In this document: piece by piece, positions 19,457 through 28,975 of the stretch
Numbering within the stretch: position 1 is the stretch's first letter
Layout of the letters: each line of letters opens with the position of its first letter
NCBI RefSeq assembly: GCF_007197995.1
Contig: NZ_VKKH01000009.1
Location: forward strand, 310,001-374,000
DNA from: Aliiglaciecola sp. M165
GTDB lineage: Bacteria; Pseudomonadota; Gammaproteobacteria; Enterobacterales; Alteromonadaceae
DNA length: 64,000 bases
Direction of reading: 5' to 3'
Translations under genes and position numbers: made by a program
The notes under the pieces: model-generated
What the model was told of the DNA's origin: nothing
Seen by the model: only the letters and a program-made list of their open reading frames with translations
The model's database searches: none

Positions 19457-21613
19457 CTAAGTCTTTTTAGCATACCGTTTCAGCAGATTCGGGATATCAA
19501 TGATAAGGGCAATTCCACCATCACTGGTTATCGTAGCACCAGCCATGCCAGGTGTACCTTGTAACAGAGCATCTAGTGGTTTAATAACCACTTCTTCTTG
19601 GCCGATCAATGCATCAACAACAAAGCCAACTTGTTGGGTGCCAATCTGCACAACAACAACATGCCCTTGGTTTTTGTCCGTTGCACCTCGACCATTTTTA
19701 AGCCAATCACGCAAATAGAATAATGGAATCGCTTTAGAGCGAACAATCATGGTCAATTGCCCGTCAACAGTATTCATTTTACTCATGTCCATATTGATGA
19801 TTTCGCTTACTGCTCCTAAAGGCAGCGCAAAGGTTTGTTCACCAACAACAATCATCAACGTAGGTAAAATAGCTAGAGTTAATGGAACTTTAATCTCTAG
19901 CCGCGTGCCTTTGCCCAACTGTGAGTCAATATTCACTGTACCATTTAATTGATTAATCTTTGTTTTAACCACATCCATACCGACACCTCGTCCTGAGATA
20001 TCAGAAATTTCGGTTTTTGTAGAGAATCCAGGTGCAAAAATCAAATTAAAGGCTTCAACATCGGACATTCTGGCCGCCGCATCAGCGTCCAGTACACCAC
20101 GACTAATCGCAATATCCTTTAGCTTGTCTGCATCCATTCCTTTACCATCATCTTCAATGGTCAATAATATATGATCACCTTCTTGTGATGCGGACAATTT
20201 GACGATACCCATTGATGCCTTACCAGCCGCGACGCGATCAGCTGGCATCTCAATACCATGGTCAACAGAATTTCTTACCAAGTGGACTAACGGATCGGCT
20301 AGGGCCTCAACTAAGTTTTTATCTAAATCTGTTTCTTCACCTTCAAGCTCTAGGGTGATTTCCTTTTTAAGTGTTCGCGCCAAATCTCTGACAACGCGAG
20401 GGAAACGTCCGAACACCTTTTTAATGGGTTGCATGCGAGTTTTCATCACCGCGCCTTGCAAATCACCTGTTACTACGTCTAGGTTGGCAATCGCTTTAGA
20501 CATGCTTTCATCGGCAATGTTGATGCCCAGGCTTAATAACCGGTTACGCACCAATACTAATTCACCGACCATGTTCATAATCTGATCAAGACGCTTGGTA
20601 TCTACCCTTACCGTCGTTTCACCTTGGCTTGCAGCTGGTGGTGCTTTTTTATCATCTTTTTTCGGGGCCGCAGCCTTTTTAGGGGGCGCTGCTTGTTTTG
20701 GCGCTTCTTTAGCAGTAGCAGCGGGTTTTGGTGGTGGCGGAGGAGGCGGCGGAGGTGGCGCAGCAACAGGCTTTTCTGGCGCCTTTTCCGCAGGGCCTTT
20801 GCCTGAACCATGCAGCTGATCTAAAAGTGCTTCAAATTCGTCATCAGTGATTTCATCGTCTGACCCTGACGCACTCGTTTCCGCATTCTGTTCTTTTTTG
20901 GCTGGTGGAGTGTCTGCAGATTTCTCCGCAACAAACTTGCCTTCACCATGAAGTTGATCGAGTAAGGCTTCAAATTCATCATCGGTAATATCATCATCAC
21001 CACCCGCGGAAGTCGGTGCTTCAGATTTTTCAGGCGCGGGAGAAGCAGAAGAAGGTGAACCAGAGCCATGCAATTCATCAAGCAAAGCCTCAAATTCATC
21101 TTCAGTTATCTCATCAATGTCGCCGCTACTTTCAGCTTTGGCTGAGGCAGCAGGCTGTGCTTCTGGCGTTTCAACAACTTCTGGTTCAGCAGCTGGCGCC
21201 TCACTGACGACTTCATCTTCAGATTCGGGTTTACTTAGCTTGTGAAGTATATCAAGTAGTTCGGGGTCTGCCGGCTCTAGCGGCTCACGCGCTTTCACGT
21301 TTTCAAACATTTCGACCACAACGTCTGTCGCGCGAAGGATAACATCCATCAATTCTGGAGTCAGTGTACGTTGCTGCTGGCGCATGACGTCAAACACATT
21401 CTCTGCACCGTGACAAATATCGACAAGTTCAGTTAGTGCCAGAAATCCTGCACCACCTTTTACAGTGTGATAACCGCGGAAAATTGCGTTGAGTAGATCT
21501 GAGTCTTCCGGATTGTTTTCGAGGTCAACGAGTTGCTCTTGCAATTGTTCCAGTATTTCACCGGCCTCGACTAAAAAGTCCTGTAGGATATCCTCGTCAA
21601 CTTCAAAAGACAT
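19457..21613 (-). CDS. cheA: Chemotaxis histidine kinase CheA with three linker repeats
   Basis: CheA phosphorylates CheY and CheB in response to receptors. It has 718 residues. The Hpt domain has H49 in GYHTVKGGAGF. Dimerisation (from about 335), ATPase (LVRNSVDHGIE, GRGVGMDVV) and CheW-like domains follow. No normal P2 domain is seen between Hpt and P3. Instead an acidic/proline linker holds three near-identical repeats, ITxDEFEALLDxLHG, at residues 167-183, 207-223 and 253-269, then a ten-proline run (286-295). Such a linker could be the ParP-binding (LID-like) region or could dock CheY. ATG 21611-21613 follows AGAGGAA. Confidence 0.96.
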   Translation of the reverse strand: MSFEVDEDILQDFLVEAGEILEQLQEQLVDLENNPEDSDLLNAIFRGYHTVKGGAGFLALTELVDICHGAENVFDVMRQQQRTLTPELMDVILRATDVVVEMFENVKAREPLEPADPELLDILHKLSKPESEDEVVSEAPAAEPEVVETPEAQPAASAKAESSGDIDEITEDEFEALLDELHGSGSPSSASPAPEKSEAPTSAGGDDDITDDEFEALLDQLHGEGKFVAEKSADTPPAKKEQNAETSASGSDDEITDDEFEALLDQLHGSGKGPAEKAPEKPVAAPPPPPPPPPPKPAATAKEAPKQAAPPKKAAAPKKDDKKAPPAASQGETTVRVDTKRLDQIMNMVGELVLVRNRLLSLGINIADESMSKAIANLDVVTGDLQGAVMKTRMQPIKKVFGRFPRVVRDLARTLKKEITLELEGEETDLDKNLVEALADPLVHLVRNSVDHGIEMPADRVAAGKASMGIVKLSASQEGDHILLTIEDDGKGMDADKLKDIAISRGVLDADAAARMSDVEAFNLIFAPGFSTKTEISDISGRGVGMDVVKTKINQLNGTVNIDSQLGKGTRLEIKVPLTLAILPTLMIVVGEQTFALPLGAVSEIINMDMSKMNTVDGQLTMIVRSKAIPLFYLRDWLKNGRGATDKNQGHVVVVQIGTQQVGFVVDALIGQEEVVIKPLDALLQGTPGMAGATITSDGGIALIIDIPNLLKRYAKKT

Positions 21614-21626
21614 GAATCAATTCCTC

Positions 21627-22394
21627 TTAAAACCCTAAGCTTGATAGTAAGTCGTCTACGTCATCCTGACCCGACACTACGTCATCGCGCGAATCTGCAT
21701 CGATGATTGGTCCTTCTGCTTTCACTTTATCGGTCTGAGTTTCAGATTTGTTAGGTTTTTCATCAACTTTTGACAAAAGACCCGCAGTCTCTGGTGCGCC
21801 AAACACCGTGAGCATATGAACTAAACTATCCTCAACCTCTTTGACTAACTCAATGACTCGTCGTATGACTTGCCCAGTTAGATCCTGATACCCCTGTGCC
21901 ATAAGAACTTCAGTCAGTAACTCGTTGAGCTTGACAGTATCTGCAGACGAATCTTCCAATAAGGTATCTAATTCATAGCATAGGGTCTTAAATTCACCAA
22001 GTTCAAGCTGACGGTTCATCAACTTTTTCCATTCAGGAAGGATCTTAGCAATGCCGACATGCAGTTTCTCAGCGATAGGCATACTACTTTCCACAGCGTC
22101 CATTGTGGTATTGGCAGCTTTCTCTGTTGTTTCAATTACGTAGGTCAGGCGGCTTTGTGCATCGGGTATGTCCTCGATGGCCAGATTTGAAATACGAGGA
22201 TCCAGTTGAAAACTGTTTAGTGAGTCATGCAACTGACGAGTCAGTTTTCCAACTTCGGCAAATAGTTCGACCGAATCGGTGAGTGATGCTTCTTCGAGTA
22301 ATTCTGTGGCGGCTTGGTTTTCGCCACTTTCAAGTAGCTCTACTAGTTTCTTGGCGTCATCAAGAGACAGAGGAGCTTTATCAGAGCCTGTCAT
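21627..22394 (-). CDS. cheZ: CheY-P phosphatase CheZ
   Basis: CheZ dephosphorylates CheY-P. The 255-residue product is a long helical protein; the catalytic-loop region VLMAQGYQDLTGQVI carries the conserved glutamine. The C-terminus DDVDDLLSSLGF is the CheY-binding peptide. ATG 22392-22394 follows TAGGAG. It lies between cheY and cheA. Confidence 0.95.
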   Translation of the reverse strand: MTGSDKAPLSLDDAKKLVELLESGENQAATELLEEASLTDSVELFAEVGKLTRQLHDSLNSFQLDPRISNLAIEDIPDAQSRLTYVIETTEKAANTTMDAVESSMPIAEKLHVGIAKILPEWKKLMNRQLELGEFKTLCYELDTLLEDSSADTVKLNELLTEVLMAQGYQDLTGQVIRRVIELVKEVEDSLVHMLTVFGAPETAGLLSKVDEKPNKSETQTDKVKAEGPIIDADSRDDVVSGQDDVDDLLSSLGF

Positions 22395-22427
22395 TAGACA
22401 CTCCTATTTTCTCATTGTAGGGGCGTC

Positions 22428-22811
22428 TTAACCCAGTCTCTCGAAAATTTTATCCAGCTTTTCTTTTAGCGTTGCTGCGGTAAAGGGCTTCACAACATAG
22501 CCATTAACACCCGCTTGCGCTGCTGCCACGATTTGTTCTTTTTTAGCCTCAGCGGTGACCATCAGAACTGGAAGGTGCTTTAAACTGTCGTCTTTACGAA
22601 TTTCTCGCAACAAGTCAATTCCCTGCATTCCAGGCATATTCCAATCTGTCACGACAAAATCAAAATCGCCTTGTTGAAGCATTGGCAGTGCCGTGCTCCC
22701 GTCATCGGCTTCTTGAACATTTGTAAAGCCTAAGTCTTTAAGTAAATTTTTAATGATACGTCTCATTGTTGAAAAGTCATCAACAACAAGAATTTTCATA
22801 TTTTTATCCAA
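22428..22811 (-). CDS. cheY: Chemotaxis response regulator CheY
   Basis: A single-domain receiver that binds the flagellar switch when phosphorylated. It contains the acidic pair in [12 protein letters not shown], the phosphorylated aspartate in [11 protein letters not shown], and KPFTAATL near the end. I place the start at TTG 22809-22811 (MDKNMKIL) because GGAGG lies 5 bases before it. An upstream TTG at 22823 and the ATG giving MKILVVDD are alternatives. It lies between fliA and cheZ. Confidence 0.95.
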   Translation of the reverse strand: MDKNMKILVVDDFSTMRRIIKNLLKDLGFTNVQEADDGSTALPMLQQGDFDFVVTDWNMPGMQGIDLLREIRKDDSLKHLPVLMVTAEAKKEQIVAAAQAGVNGYVVKPFTAATLKEKLDKIFERLG

Positions 22812-22852
22812 AACTGCCTCCAATGAGGATTAAACCCAAAAAGTGTATTCTA

Positions 22853-23584
22853 TTATTCTTCATTCTGCCGCCAAGATTGCATTTTATTTTTAAGTTTTAG
22901 CATTGCTTGACTGTGAATTTGACTCACCCTCGATTCACTGACTTCTAGTACTTCTCCAATTTCTCGCAAATTTAGTTCTTCGTCATAATACAGTGATAAA
23001 ACAATCGCTTCTCGTTCAGGTAACGTAGTAATAGCATGAGCAAGCGCTTTTTGAAATGATCCTTGTAATAAATCTTGAAAAGGCATGTCATTGCCTTTGT
23101 TTTGTTCTGTGGTGATTACATCTTCAGTAATCCCAAGATCCTCGATGCCAATAATTTTCCCAGCATTAACCTCGTTTAACATTTGATGATATTCACCCAG
23201 AGAGACTTCGAGCTTCTCCGCGACATCCACATCTCTTGCATCGCGACCAGTTTCTCGCTCTACCTGGTTAATGGCTTCGGTGATGGCACGGCCATTTTTA
23301 TGCACAGATCGAGGTGTCCAATCACCTTTTCGAATTTCGTCCAGCATAGCGCCACGAATACGAATTCCCGCAAAAGTTTCAAAACTAGCACCTTTTGAAC
23401 CATCAAAGTTCTTAGCCGCCTCGAGTAAACCTATCATGCCGGATTGAATTAAATCGTCGACCAATACACTTGCAGGTAACCTTGCCAATAAATGATGAGC
23501 GATTCGCTTAACTAAGGAAGCATGTCTTTCTACCAACTGGGCTGTGTCAGCCTGTTGTTGGTAAGCGGCTGCCTTTTTATTCAC
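22853..23584 (-). CDS. fliA: Flagellar sigma factor FliA (sigma-28)
   Basis: Directs RNA polymerase to late flagellar and chemotaxis promoters. The 243-residue product has sigma region 2 (DDLIQSGMIGLLEAAKNFD, FETFAGIRIRGAMLDEIR) and region 4 (LNLREIGEVLEVSESRVSQIH). It starts with GTG 23582-23584 overlapping the flhG stop (GTGA), which indicates coupled translation. Confidence 0.96.
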   Translation of the reverse strand: MNKKAAAYQQQADTAQLVERHASLVKRIAHHLLARLPASVLVDDLIQSGMIGLLEAAKNFDGSKGASFETFAGIRIRGAMLDEIRKGDWTPRSVHKNGRAITEAINQVERETGRDARDVDVAEKLEVSLGEYHQMLNEVNAGKIIGIEDLGITEDVITTEQNKGNDMPFQDLLQGSFQKALAHAITTLPEREAIVLSLYYDEELNLREIGEVLEVSESRVSQIHSQAMLKLKNKMQSWRQNEE

Positions 23585-24447
23585 CCTTGACCACCCACAA
23601 CTTTATCAGCAATGAGTTGCTCGAGGAAAAACTCTAAGTGTCCACCAGGTTGATTAGGAATAGGCCAGTGCAGTGCTTTATCTGCTAAACCTTTAATTGC
23701 AACGGAAGCGGGTGAACTGGGAAAGGCATCGACAATTGCTTTTTGCTTGCGCACCGATTTGCGGATATTTTCGTCATAGGGAACGGTAGCCACCAACTCC
23801 AAAGCCACATCGAGGAACCGGTTTGTGACCTTGGACAACTTCGCGAACAACTCTTGTCCTTCACGGCTGTTTCGAACCATATTCGCTACGATTTTGAATT
23901 TGAATACCCCATGCTCACGATTTAATAATTTAATCAGGGCATAGGCGTCTGTTAATGACGTGGGCTCATCGCATACAACCATGACAATATCTTGAGATGC
24001 CTTAGAAAAGCTCAACACCATGTCGGAAATGCCGGCAGCCGTATCCACGATTAAAACATCTATATTTGTTCTTAATTCGCTAAACGCCCTGATCAAACCT
24101 GCATGTTCAGTTGAACTCAGTTCTGTCATGGCCTGTGTTCCAGAGGTTGCTGGTGCTATCAGCACACCATGAGGGCCTTGCACTAGCACGTCATCTAAGG
24201 TGCATTCTCCCGACAGCACGTGTGACAAGTTTTTTTCGACCCGCAAACCTAACATCACGTCCACGTTTGCCAACCCTAAGTCAGCATCCAGGACCATGAC
24301 TCGCTTGCCCATTTTGGCCATTGAAATTGCTGTGTTAAGGGTGATATTGGTTTTACCCACGCCCCCTTTACCGCCAGTCACTGCAATTACTTTAATTAAT
24401 CGAGATTGATTCATTCGTCTTAAGCTACTCGCCTGGTCCTCAATCAT
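23581..24447 (-). CDS. flhG: Flagellar number regulator FlhG (FleN, MinD-like)
   Basis: A MinD-type ATPase that limits flagellar number and acts against FlhF. The 288-residue product has GGKGGVGKTNITLN, LDADLGLANVDVMLG and the IVDTAAGIS Walker B region. It overlaps flhF by four bases (ATGA) and fliA by four. Position after flhF separates it from the ParA-like parC in the same cluster. Confidence 0.95.
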   Translation of the reverse strand: MIEDQASSLRRMNQSRLIKVIAVTGGKGGVGKTNITLNTAISMAKMGKRVMVLDADLGLANVDVMLGLRVEKNLSHVLSGECTLDDVLVQGPHGVLIAPATSGTQAMTELSSTEHAGLIRAFSELRTNIDVLIVDTAAGISDMVLSFSKASQDIVMVVCDEPTSLTDAYALIKLLNREHGVFKFKIVANMVRNSREGQELFAKLSKVTNRFLDVALELVATVPYDENIRKSVRKQKAIVDAFPSSPASVAIKGLADKALHWPIPNQPGGHLEFFLEQLIADKVVGGQG

Positions 24448-25847
24448 ACTGCCATTGCCGGAATATCTTGTTCGCGCTTTTCAGTATGGATCAAACCATA
24501 TTTTTTATAAAGCTTAGCCGCTGTTGAGATTAAATATTTTGCATCTGCAACTTTAATATCTTCAGGGACTCTTTGTCCATCCGTTACGTAACTTACGGCT
24601 AGTTTGTGTTCAATAGCCGCACTAATCGCCTCTCCTAGGCTATAACATTCGTCCAACTTGGTGAAAATACACCCTTGCAGCGCCACATGATTAAAAACGT
24701 TTAATGTTTGTTCCATGACTTTATGCTGTGTATTGGCCTGCATCACAATGTATTTTTTGATATTAGCACAAGAATCCTGATGCAAGGTATCTAACTGTTT
24801 GATTAATCTGGAATCTCTTTGCCCAAATCCAGCGGTATCAATTAAAACAAGTCGTTTGTTACGAAGTTGGAAAAGTATATCTGATAATTCCTGTGCGTTT
24901 TGAGCTTTTTTTACCGCACAACCAATAATTTTTCCATAAGTTGCCAACTGTTCATACGCAGCAATACGATAAGAATCAATAGTCACCAGTGCAACTTGGT
25001 CCGCACCATATTTTTGTGCCGCTCTGGCAGCAAGCTTTGCAATCGTCGTCGTTTTTCCTGTACCCGTAGGGCCCACCAAAGCGACAGCGCCCTGTTCATT
25101 TAAAATGGCATTGCCGCTTGTGTTGATTCTATTTGCCAATAACTTCAATAGATACAGCCATGCTTGACGTTCATCGGCATCCGCCGGTGTGTAAGACATA
25201 ACTTCATTGGCAATTTTACTACTTATTCCCATCTGTTCGAGTCTGGAAGTGAGGTATCCATGCAGCGGGTGATGGCGGTTTTGCTCTTGTTTAAGTAAAC
25301 CCGATATTTGGAATTGCAGCACATTACGTAGTGAGTGCAATTCGCTTCGAATGTCAGCCATTGCTTGCGCATTGGTATCGGTTGCGGCTTTAGCTGTGTG
25401 CGCTGTTCCAACGGAATTGTTCAACGGTTGATTTTGACCAGCAATAGATGGGTGTCCATTATTTTCATTTCGACCATTCGCCAATTGCTGCTGAGTGGTT
25501 TGGCCATTCTGTTTTTCTAGGAGCTCTCGCAAACTGTCGGGTCCGGAATCTCCGATGATTTCACTTAAGCTGGGTATTGGCTTTTTCGTGGCCATGCTTT
25601 GTGCGCCAGACCCAGTGCCGCTGGCTTGACGATGTTTAACTGATTGCATCACGTCCTGTGCAGGACCAGTTTGATTCGTCTCCTGCCGCGACAGTGTCGG
25701 CTTTGCCGGGCTGTCATAGGCAGCAACGATTTCAATGCCATCAGTGACCTTTTTATTTGACATGATCACAGCCTCACCACCCAACTCTTTTTTGACCATG
25801 TTGAGTGCTTCGCGCATGTCTCTACCAATAAATCGTCTAATTTTCAC
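24444..25847 (-). CDS. flhF: Flagellar pole-positioning GTPase FlhF
   Basis: An SRP-type GTPase that places the flagellum at the pole. It has 467 residues: a basic N-terminal segment, a long low-complexity Gln/Asn-rich linker (about 50-160), then the NG domain with GPTGTGKTTTIAKLAAR and LIDTAGFGQRDSR. Inside the linker (near residue 131, NGHPSIAG) lies an ATGGGTGTCCA near-copy of the dispersed repeat. The start ATG 25845-25847 is well placed after flhA. Confidence 0.95.
   Translation of the reverse strand: MKIRRFIGRDMREALNMVKKELGGEAVIMSNKKVTDGIEIVAAYDSPAKPTLSRQETNQTGPAQDVMQSVKHRQASGTGSGAQSMATKKPIPSLSEIIGDSGPDSLRELLEKQNGQTTQQQLANGRNENNGHPSIAGQNQPLNNSVGTAHTAKAATDTNAQAMADIRSELHSLRNVLQFQISGLLKQEQNRHHPLHGYLTSRLEQMGISSKIANEVMSYTPADADERQAWLYLLKLLANRINTSGNAILNEQGAVALVGPTGTGKTTTIAKLAARAAQKYGADQVALVTIDSYRIAAYEQLATYGKIIGCAVKKAQNAQELSDILFQLRNKRLVLIDTAGFGQRDSRLIKQLDTLHQDSCANIKKYIVMQANTQHKVMEQTLNVFNHVALQGCIFTKLDECYSLGEAISAAIEHKLAVSYVTDGQRVPEDIKVADAKYLISTAAKLYKKYGLIHTEKREQDIPAMAV
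25448..25458 (+). repeat. Near-copy of the dispersed repeat core inside flhF
   Basis: ATGGGTGTCCA differs from the core GTGGGTGTCCA at the first base only, the same variant found in clusters B and C. It lies in the variable linker part of flhF, so insertion or chance are both possible. Confidence 0.45.
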
Positions 25848-25915
25848 ATTGCCCCCTGTATCGCGGCAGCTTGGCGGTTGATAATGTTTGCTGTGTCATT
25901 TTCTTGACCTTTAAT

Positions 25916-28015
25916 CTATTGTCCTACTGCGCTAACAATTCTGATTTGTTTATCGCTAGGAATTTCCTGGTAAGACAGAACATGCAGCCCCATCACCGAA
26001 TGTTTGAAGAATTTCGATAGTACGGGCCGCAACATACCTGATGTAAGTAGCACTGCAGGCTCACCTTCAAGTTCTCGTTGTTGAGATGCTTCGGTCAGTG
26101 AGTTTTGCAATTTCTCTGCTAACCCGGGCTCAATGCCAGCACCATCTTCTCCACCAGCTTGTAATGACTGGTGCAACATTTGTTCCAAATCTGGTGCCAA
26201 GGTAATGACCGGCAGTTCGGATTCGTTATTATTAATCTCTTGAACGATAAGACGTTTAAGTGAAATCCGGACGGCTGAAACCAGTACATCTGGGTCTTGA
26301 GTTTTGGGGCCATATTCACTTAGGGTTTGCACGATTGTACGCATGTCTCTGATGGGTACTCCCTCATACAACAAGGTCTGCAATACTTTAACTACTGTGC
26401 TTAGCGGGAGGATTTCAGGCACTAGTCCCTCAACTAATTTAGGACTACTTTTACCTAACATGTCTAAGAGTTGTTGCACTTCTTCATGACCAAGCAGCTG
26501 ATAAGCATTGTTAGTCAATAATTGACTCAAATGCGTAGCAACTACAGTGGCAGAATCTACAACGGTATAACCCAAGGTTTGCGCGTGTTCGCGTTGTTGT
26601 GGTCTAATCCATATGGCATCTAGCCCAAATGCTGGGTCTCTAGTCGCTTTACCTTCCAAATTACCGAACACCTGCCCAGGATTAATGGCTAATTCGTCAT
26701 CGTGACTAATTTCAGCATCACCCACGTTCACACCGAGCATGGAAATCGTATAGTTATTGGGGCTGAGATCTAAATTGTCGCGAATGTGCACAGGAGGAAT
26801 TAAAAACCCGAGTTCTTGCGACAGTTTTTTACGTACGCCTTTAATACGAGTGAGTAATTCACCGCCCTGGGTTTTATCAACAAGCGGAATCAGACGGTAG
26901 CCAACTTCCAAGCCAATCGTATCCACGTGCTGTACGTCATCCCAACCGAGTTCTTTGATTTCTGCAGGTTGTTGTGTTTGCTCAGCACTAGGCTCAATGA
27001 CTTCTGGTAAATTTGCTTGGCGACGAGCTTGCCAGTCATTGAAAAACGCAACGCCACCGACAATGGCACTAAATCCTAAAAATGCCAAATGAGGCATTCC
27101 CGGCACTATCCCCATCACAAAGAGTATCCCTGCCGTAACATACAAAGCTTTGCGACTGCCGAGTTGGCGACGCATTTCTTGACCCATCTCTTGCGAATCG
27201 TTTTCACGGGTGACAATAATTGCAGTGGCAACGGATAGTAGCAACGAGGGTATTTGTGCAACCAAGCCGTCACCAATAGTCAAAATCGTGTAGATTTCTA
27301 TCGCTTCGTTAAAGTCCAGATCATGCTGAATTATCCCGATGAACAACCCACCAACAATATTGATCAGCATGATAAACAATCCTGCGATAGCATCACCTTT
27401 CACAAATTTTGACGCACCGTCCATTGAGCCGTAGAAGTCGGCTTCGGTAGTAATTTCAACTCGTCTTTTACGAGCCTCGTCTTGGTCAATATAACCGGCG
27501 TTCAAATCAGCATCGATTGCCATTTGTTTACCTGGCATTGCATCCAAGGTAAAACGTGCACTCACCTCAGAGATACGGCCGGCACCAGCAGTAACCACTT
27601 TAAAATTAATGATCAGTAAGATCGCAAATACTACGATACCGACTGCGTAATTCCCACCGATTACCACTTCACCAAACGCTTGTATGACCTTACCAGCGGC
27701 GTCTCCTCCTTCGTGACCTTCAAGTAAAACAATACGCGTTGAGGCAACGTTTAATGCCAAGCGTAAAACGGTGGCTATCAACAGGACTAATGGGAAAATA
27801 CCGAACTCGACCGGCTTTTTGGTAAAAACAGAGACCAAAATAACCATTAACGATAAAGCAATATTAAAGCTAAATAAGATATCGAGTAGAAACGCTGGCA
27901 TGGGCAATATCACCATACCCATAATCGCTAACAGGACAAGGGGAGCCCCTACACCATTGGTGAAGTTCTTAACTTGATTTTTATCGATGCGATTAAAATA
28001 GCCTGCCAGTTCCAT
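25916..28015 (-). CDS. flhA: Flagellar export apparatus protein FlhA
   Basis: The membrane export gate of the flagellar type III system. It has 699 residues: about eight N-terminal membrane helices, the FHIPEP-family cytoplasmic loop with ISEVSARFTLDAMPGKQMAID, and the large cytoplasmic domain with VHIRDNLDLSPNNYTI. ATG 28013-28015 begins MELAGYF. flhB, often just upstream, is absent here; a sigma-54 promoter and a terminator separate flhA from a PEP-CTERM gene. Confidence 0.97.
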   Translation of the reverse strand: MELAGYFNRIDKNQVKNFTNGVGAPLVLLAIMGMVILPMPAFLLDILFSFNIALSLMVILVSVFTKKPVEFGIFPLVLLIATVLRLALNVASTRIVLLEGHEGGDAAGKVIQAFGEVVIGGNYAVGIVVFAILLIINFKVVTAGAGRISEVSARFTLDAMPGKQMAIDADLNAGYIDQDEARKRRVEITTEADFYGSMDGASKFVKGDAIAGLFIMLINIVGGLFIGIIQHDLDFNEAIEIYTILTIGDGLVAQIPSLLLSVATAIIVTRENDSQEMGQEMRRQLGSRKALYVTAGILFVMGIVPGMPHLAFLGFSAIVGGVAFFNDWQARRQANLPEVIEPSAEQTQQPAEIKELGWDDVQHVDTIGLEVGYRLIPLVDKTQGGELLTRIKGVRKKLSQELGFLIPPVHIRDNLDLSPNNYTISMLGVNVGDAEISHDDELAINPGQVFGNLEGKATRDPAFGLDAIWIRPQQREHAQTLGYTVVDSATVVATHLSQLLTNNAYQLLGHEEVQQLLDMLGKSSPKLVEGLVPEILPLSTVVKVLQTLLYEGVPIRDMRTIVQTLSEYGPKTQDPDVLVSAVRISLKRLIVQEINNNESELPVITLAPDLEQMLHQSLQAGGEDGAGIEPGLAEKLQNSLTEASQQRELEGEPAVLLTSGMLRPVLSKFFKHSVMGLHVLSYQEIPSDKQIRIVSAVGQ

Positions 28016-28055
28016 ACAACGAATTTTTGACGTTTATTGAGATGTATGGAGGTTT

Positions 28056-28072
28056 TGCAACAACCGCGCCAA
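28056..28072 (-). promoter_or_regulatory. Sigma-54 promoter of the flhA-to-cheW operon
   Basis: The minus strand reads TTGGCGCGGTTGTTGCA, matching the RpoN consensus TGGCACG-N4-TTGCW at all but one position, with the key GG and GC 10 bases apart. It is about 40 bases before the flhA start. Class II flagellar genes of polar flagellates are usually read by sigma-54 with FlrC/FleR-type activators, so this fits. Confidence 0.8.
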
Positions 28073-28134
28073 AATAGCGCGCCTTTAATTTGACACCTGA
28101 GGATCAATTCATAGTAAAAAGAAAAGACAAAAAT

Positions 28135-28160
28135 AAAAAACCCGGCAAGAGCCGGGCTTT
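28135..28160 (-). terminator. Terminator after the PEP-CTERM gene
   Basis: Minus-strand CCCGGC, loop TCTT, GCCGGG, then six T and more T/A. It insulates the flhA promoter from the upstream gene. Confidence 0.88.
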
Positions 28161-28188
28161 TACTTTCAACATGGTAGAGCGCTATATT

Positions 28189-28767
28189 TTATTTTGCAGC
28201 AACTTTCCTGCGAACTAGCATACCAAGGCCAGCAAGCATTAGGATAAGTGCTGAAGGCTCTGGAACATATGTCACGTTACCAAGACGAGTCTCACCAAAT
28301 ACCACTGGGAAGAAGTCTTCTGACAATTCAAAAAATCCACCAAAGTCTCTATCAGCAATTGCAGTAGCTGTGTATAACAATCCGGCAAAATCGAATTCAA
28401 AATCTGAAACGAACAATGCAGCACCCGTAGTGACTGACGTATCATCCAACACTAGCACTGCTAGTGGGAATGGACCTGTCAACAAATCTGCTTCAGTTAA
28501 GGTTACAGGGCCAAGGTTGATTTCTAAATCAACATCTTCAGCAAAAATTTCCCCAGCACCGTCTGCATCACGTGTTGCATAGGTAATAGAACCAATCAGT
28601 TGGTCCATGCCATCAGTAATTCCTAAACCGTTAGGAAATGCATCAAATTCTGCAACGTCAAGGTAGATATCTTGCTGAATAATTGCACCAGCATTTGCTG
28701 ACAAAGACATGCCAAGGGTAGTAGCGACCAATCCTGTTGCGAGTAAAACGTTTTTCAAATACTTCAT
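28189..28767 (-). CDS. PEP-CTERM sorted secreted protein, function unknown
   Basis: The 192-residue product has a signal peptide (MKYLKNVLLATGLVATTLGM, cleaved near SANA-G) and a C-terminal PEP-CTERM sorting signal: VPEPSALILMLAGLGMLVRRK. This signal is recognised by an exosortase, cleaved, and the protein is passed to the surface or extracellular matrix. The middle is acidic and beta-rich with no domain I recognise. It has its own terminator and an AT-rich upstream region (28768-28860). No exosortase gene lies in the window. Confidence 0.85.
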   Translation of the reverse strand: MKYLKNVLLATGLVATTLGMSLSANAGAIIQQDIYLDVAEFDAFPNGLGITDGMDQLIGSITYATRDADGAGEIFAEDVDLEINLGPVTLTEADLLTGPFPLAVLVLDDTSVTTGAALFVSDFEFDFAGLLYTATAIADRDFGGFFELSEDFFPVVFGETRLGNVTYVPEPSALILMLAGLGMLVRRKVAAK

Positions 28768-28975
28768 AAGTGGACCTTATTTTTGTTTTATTACTAAGTT
28801 TATTTTTTGTTTTTATTATTTTTTCAATCGAGCGATCAGTTTTTAACGTAGCTGATCTCTGCGGAATGATTTAGCAATAACCGTTCCAAAATTTTTATCC
28901 CTTTACTATCAACAACTTAAAATATTAGCTTAGTCACTCAGATGAATGATCGTTAAATTTTCTGACAGTGTTATT

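Noticed and set aside
20595..20819. Plus-strand ORF rich in glycine opposite cheA
   Set aside because: It is the shadow of the proline/alanine-rich linker of CheA and has no ribosome binding site.
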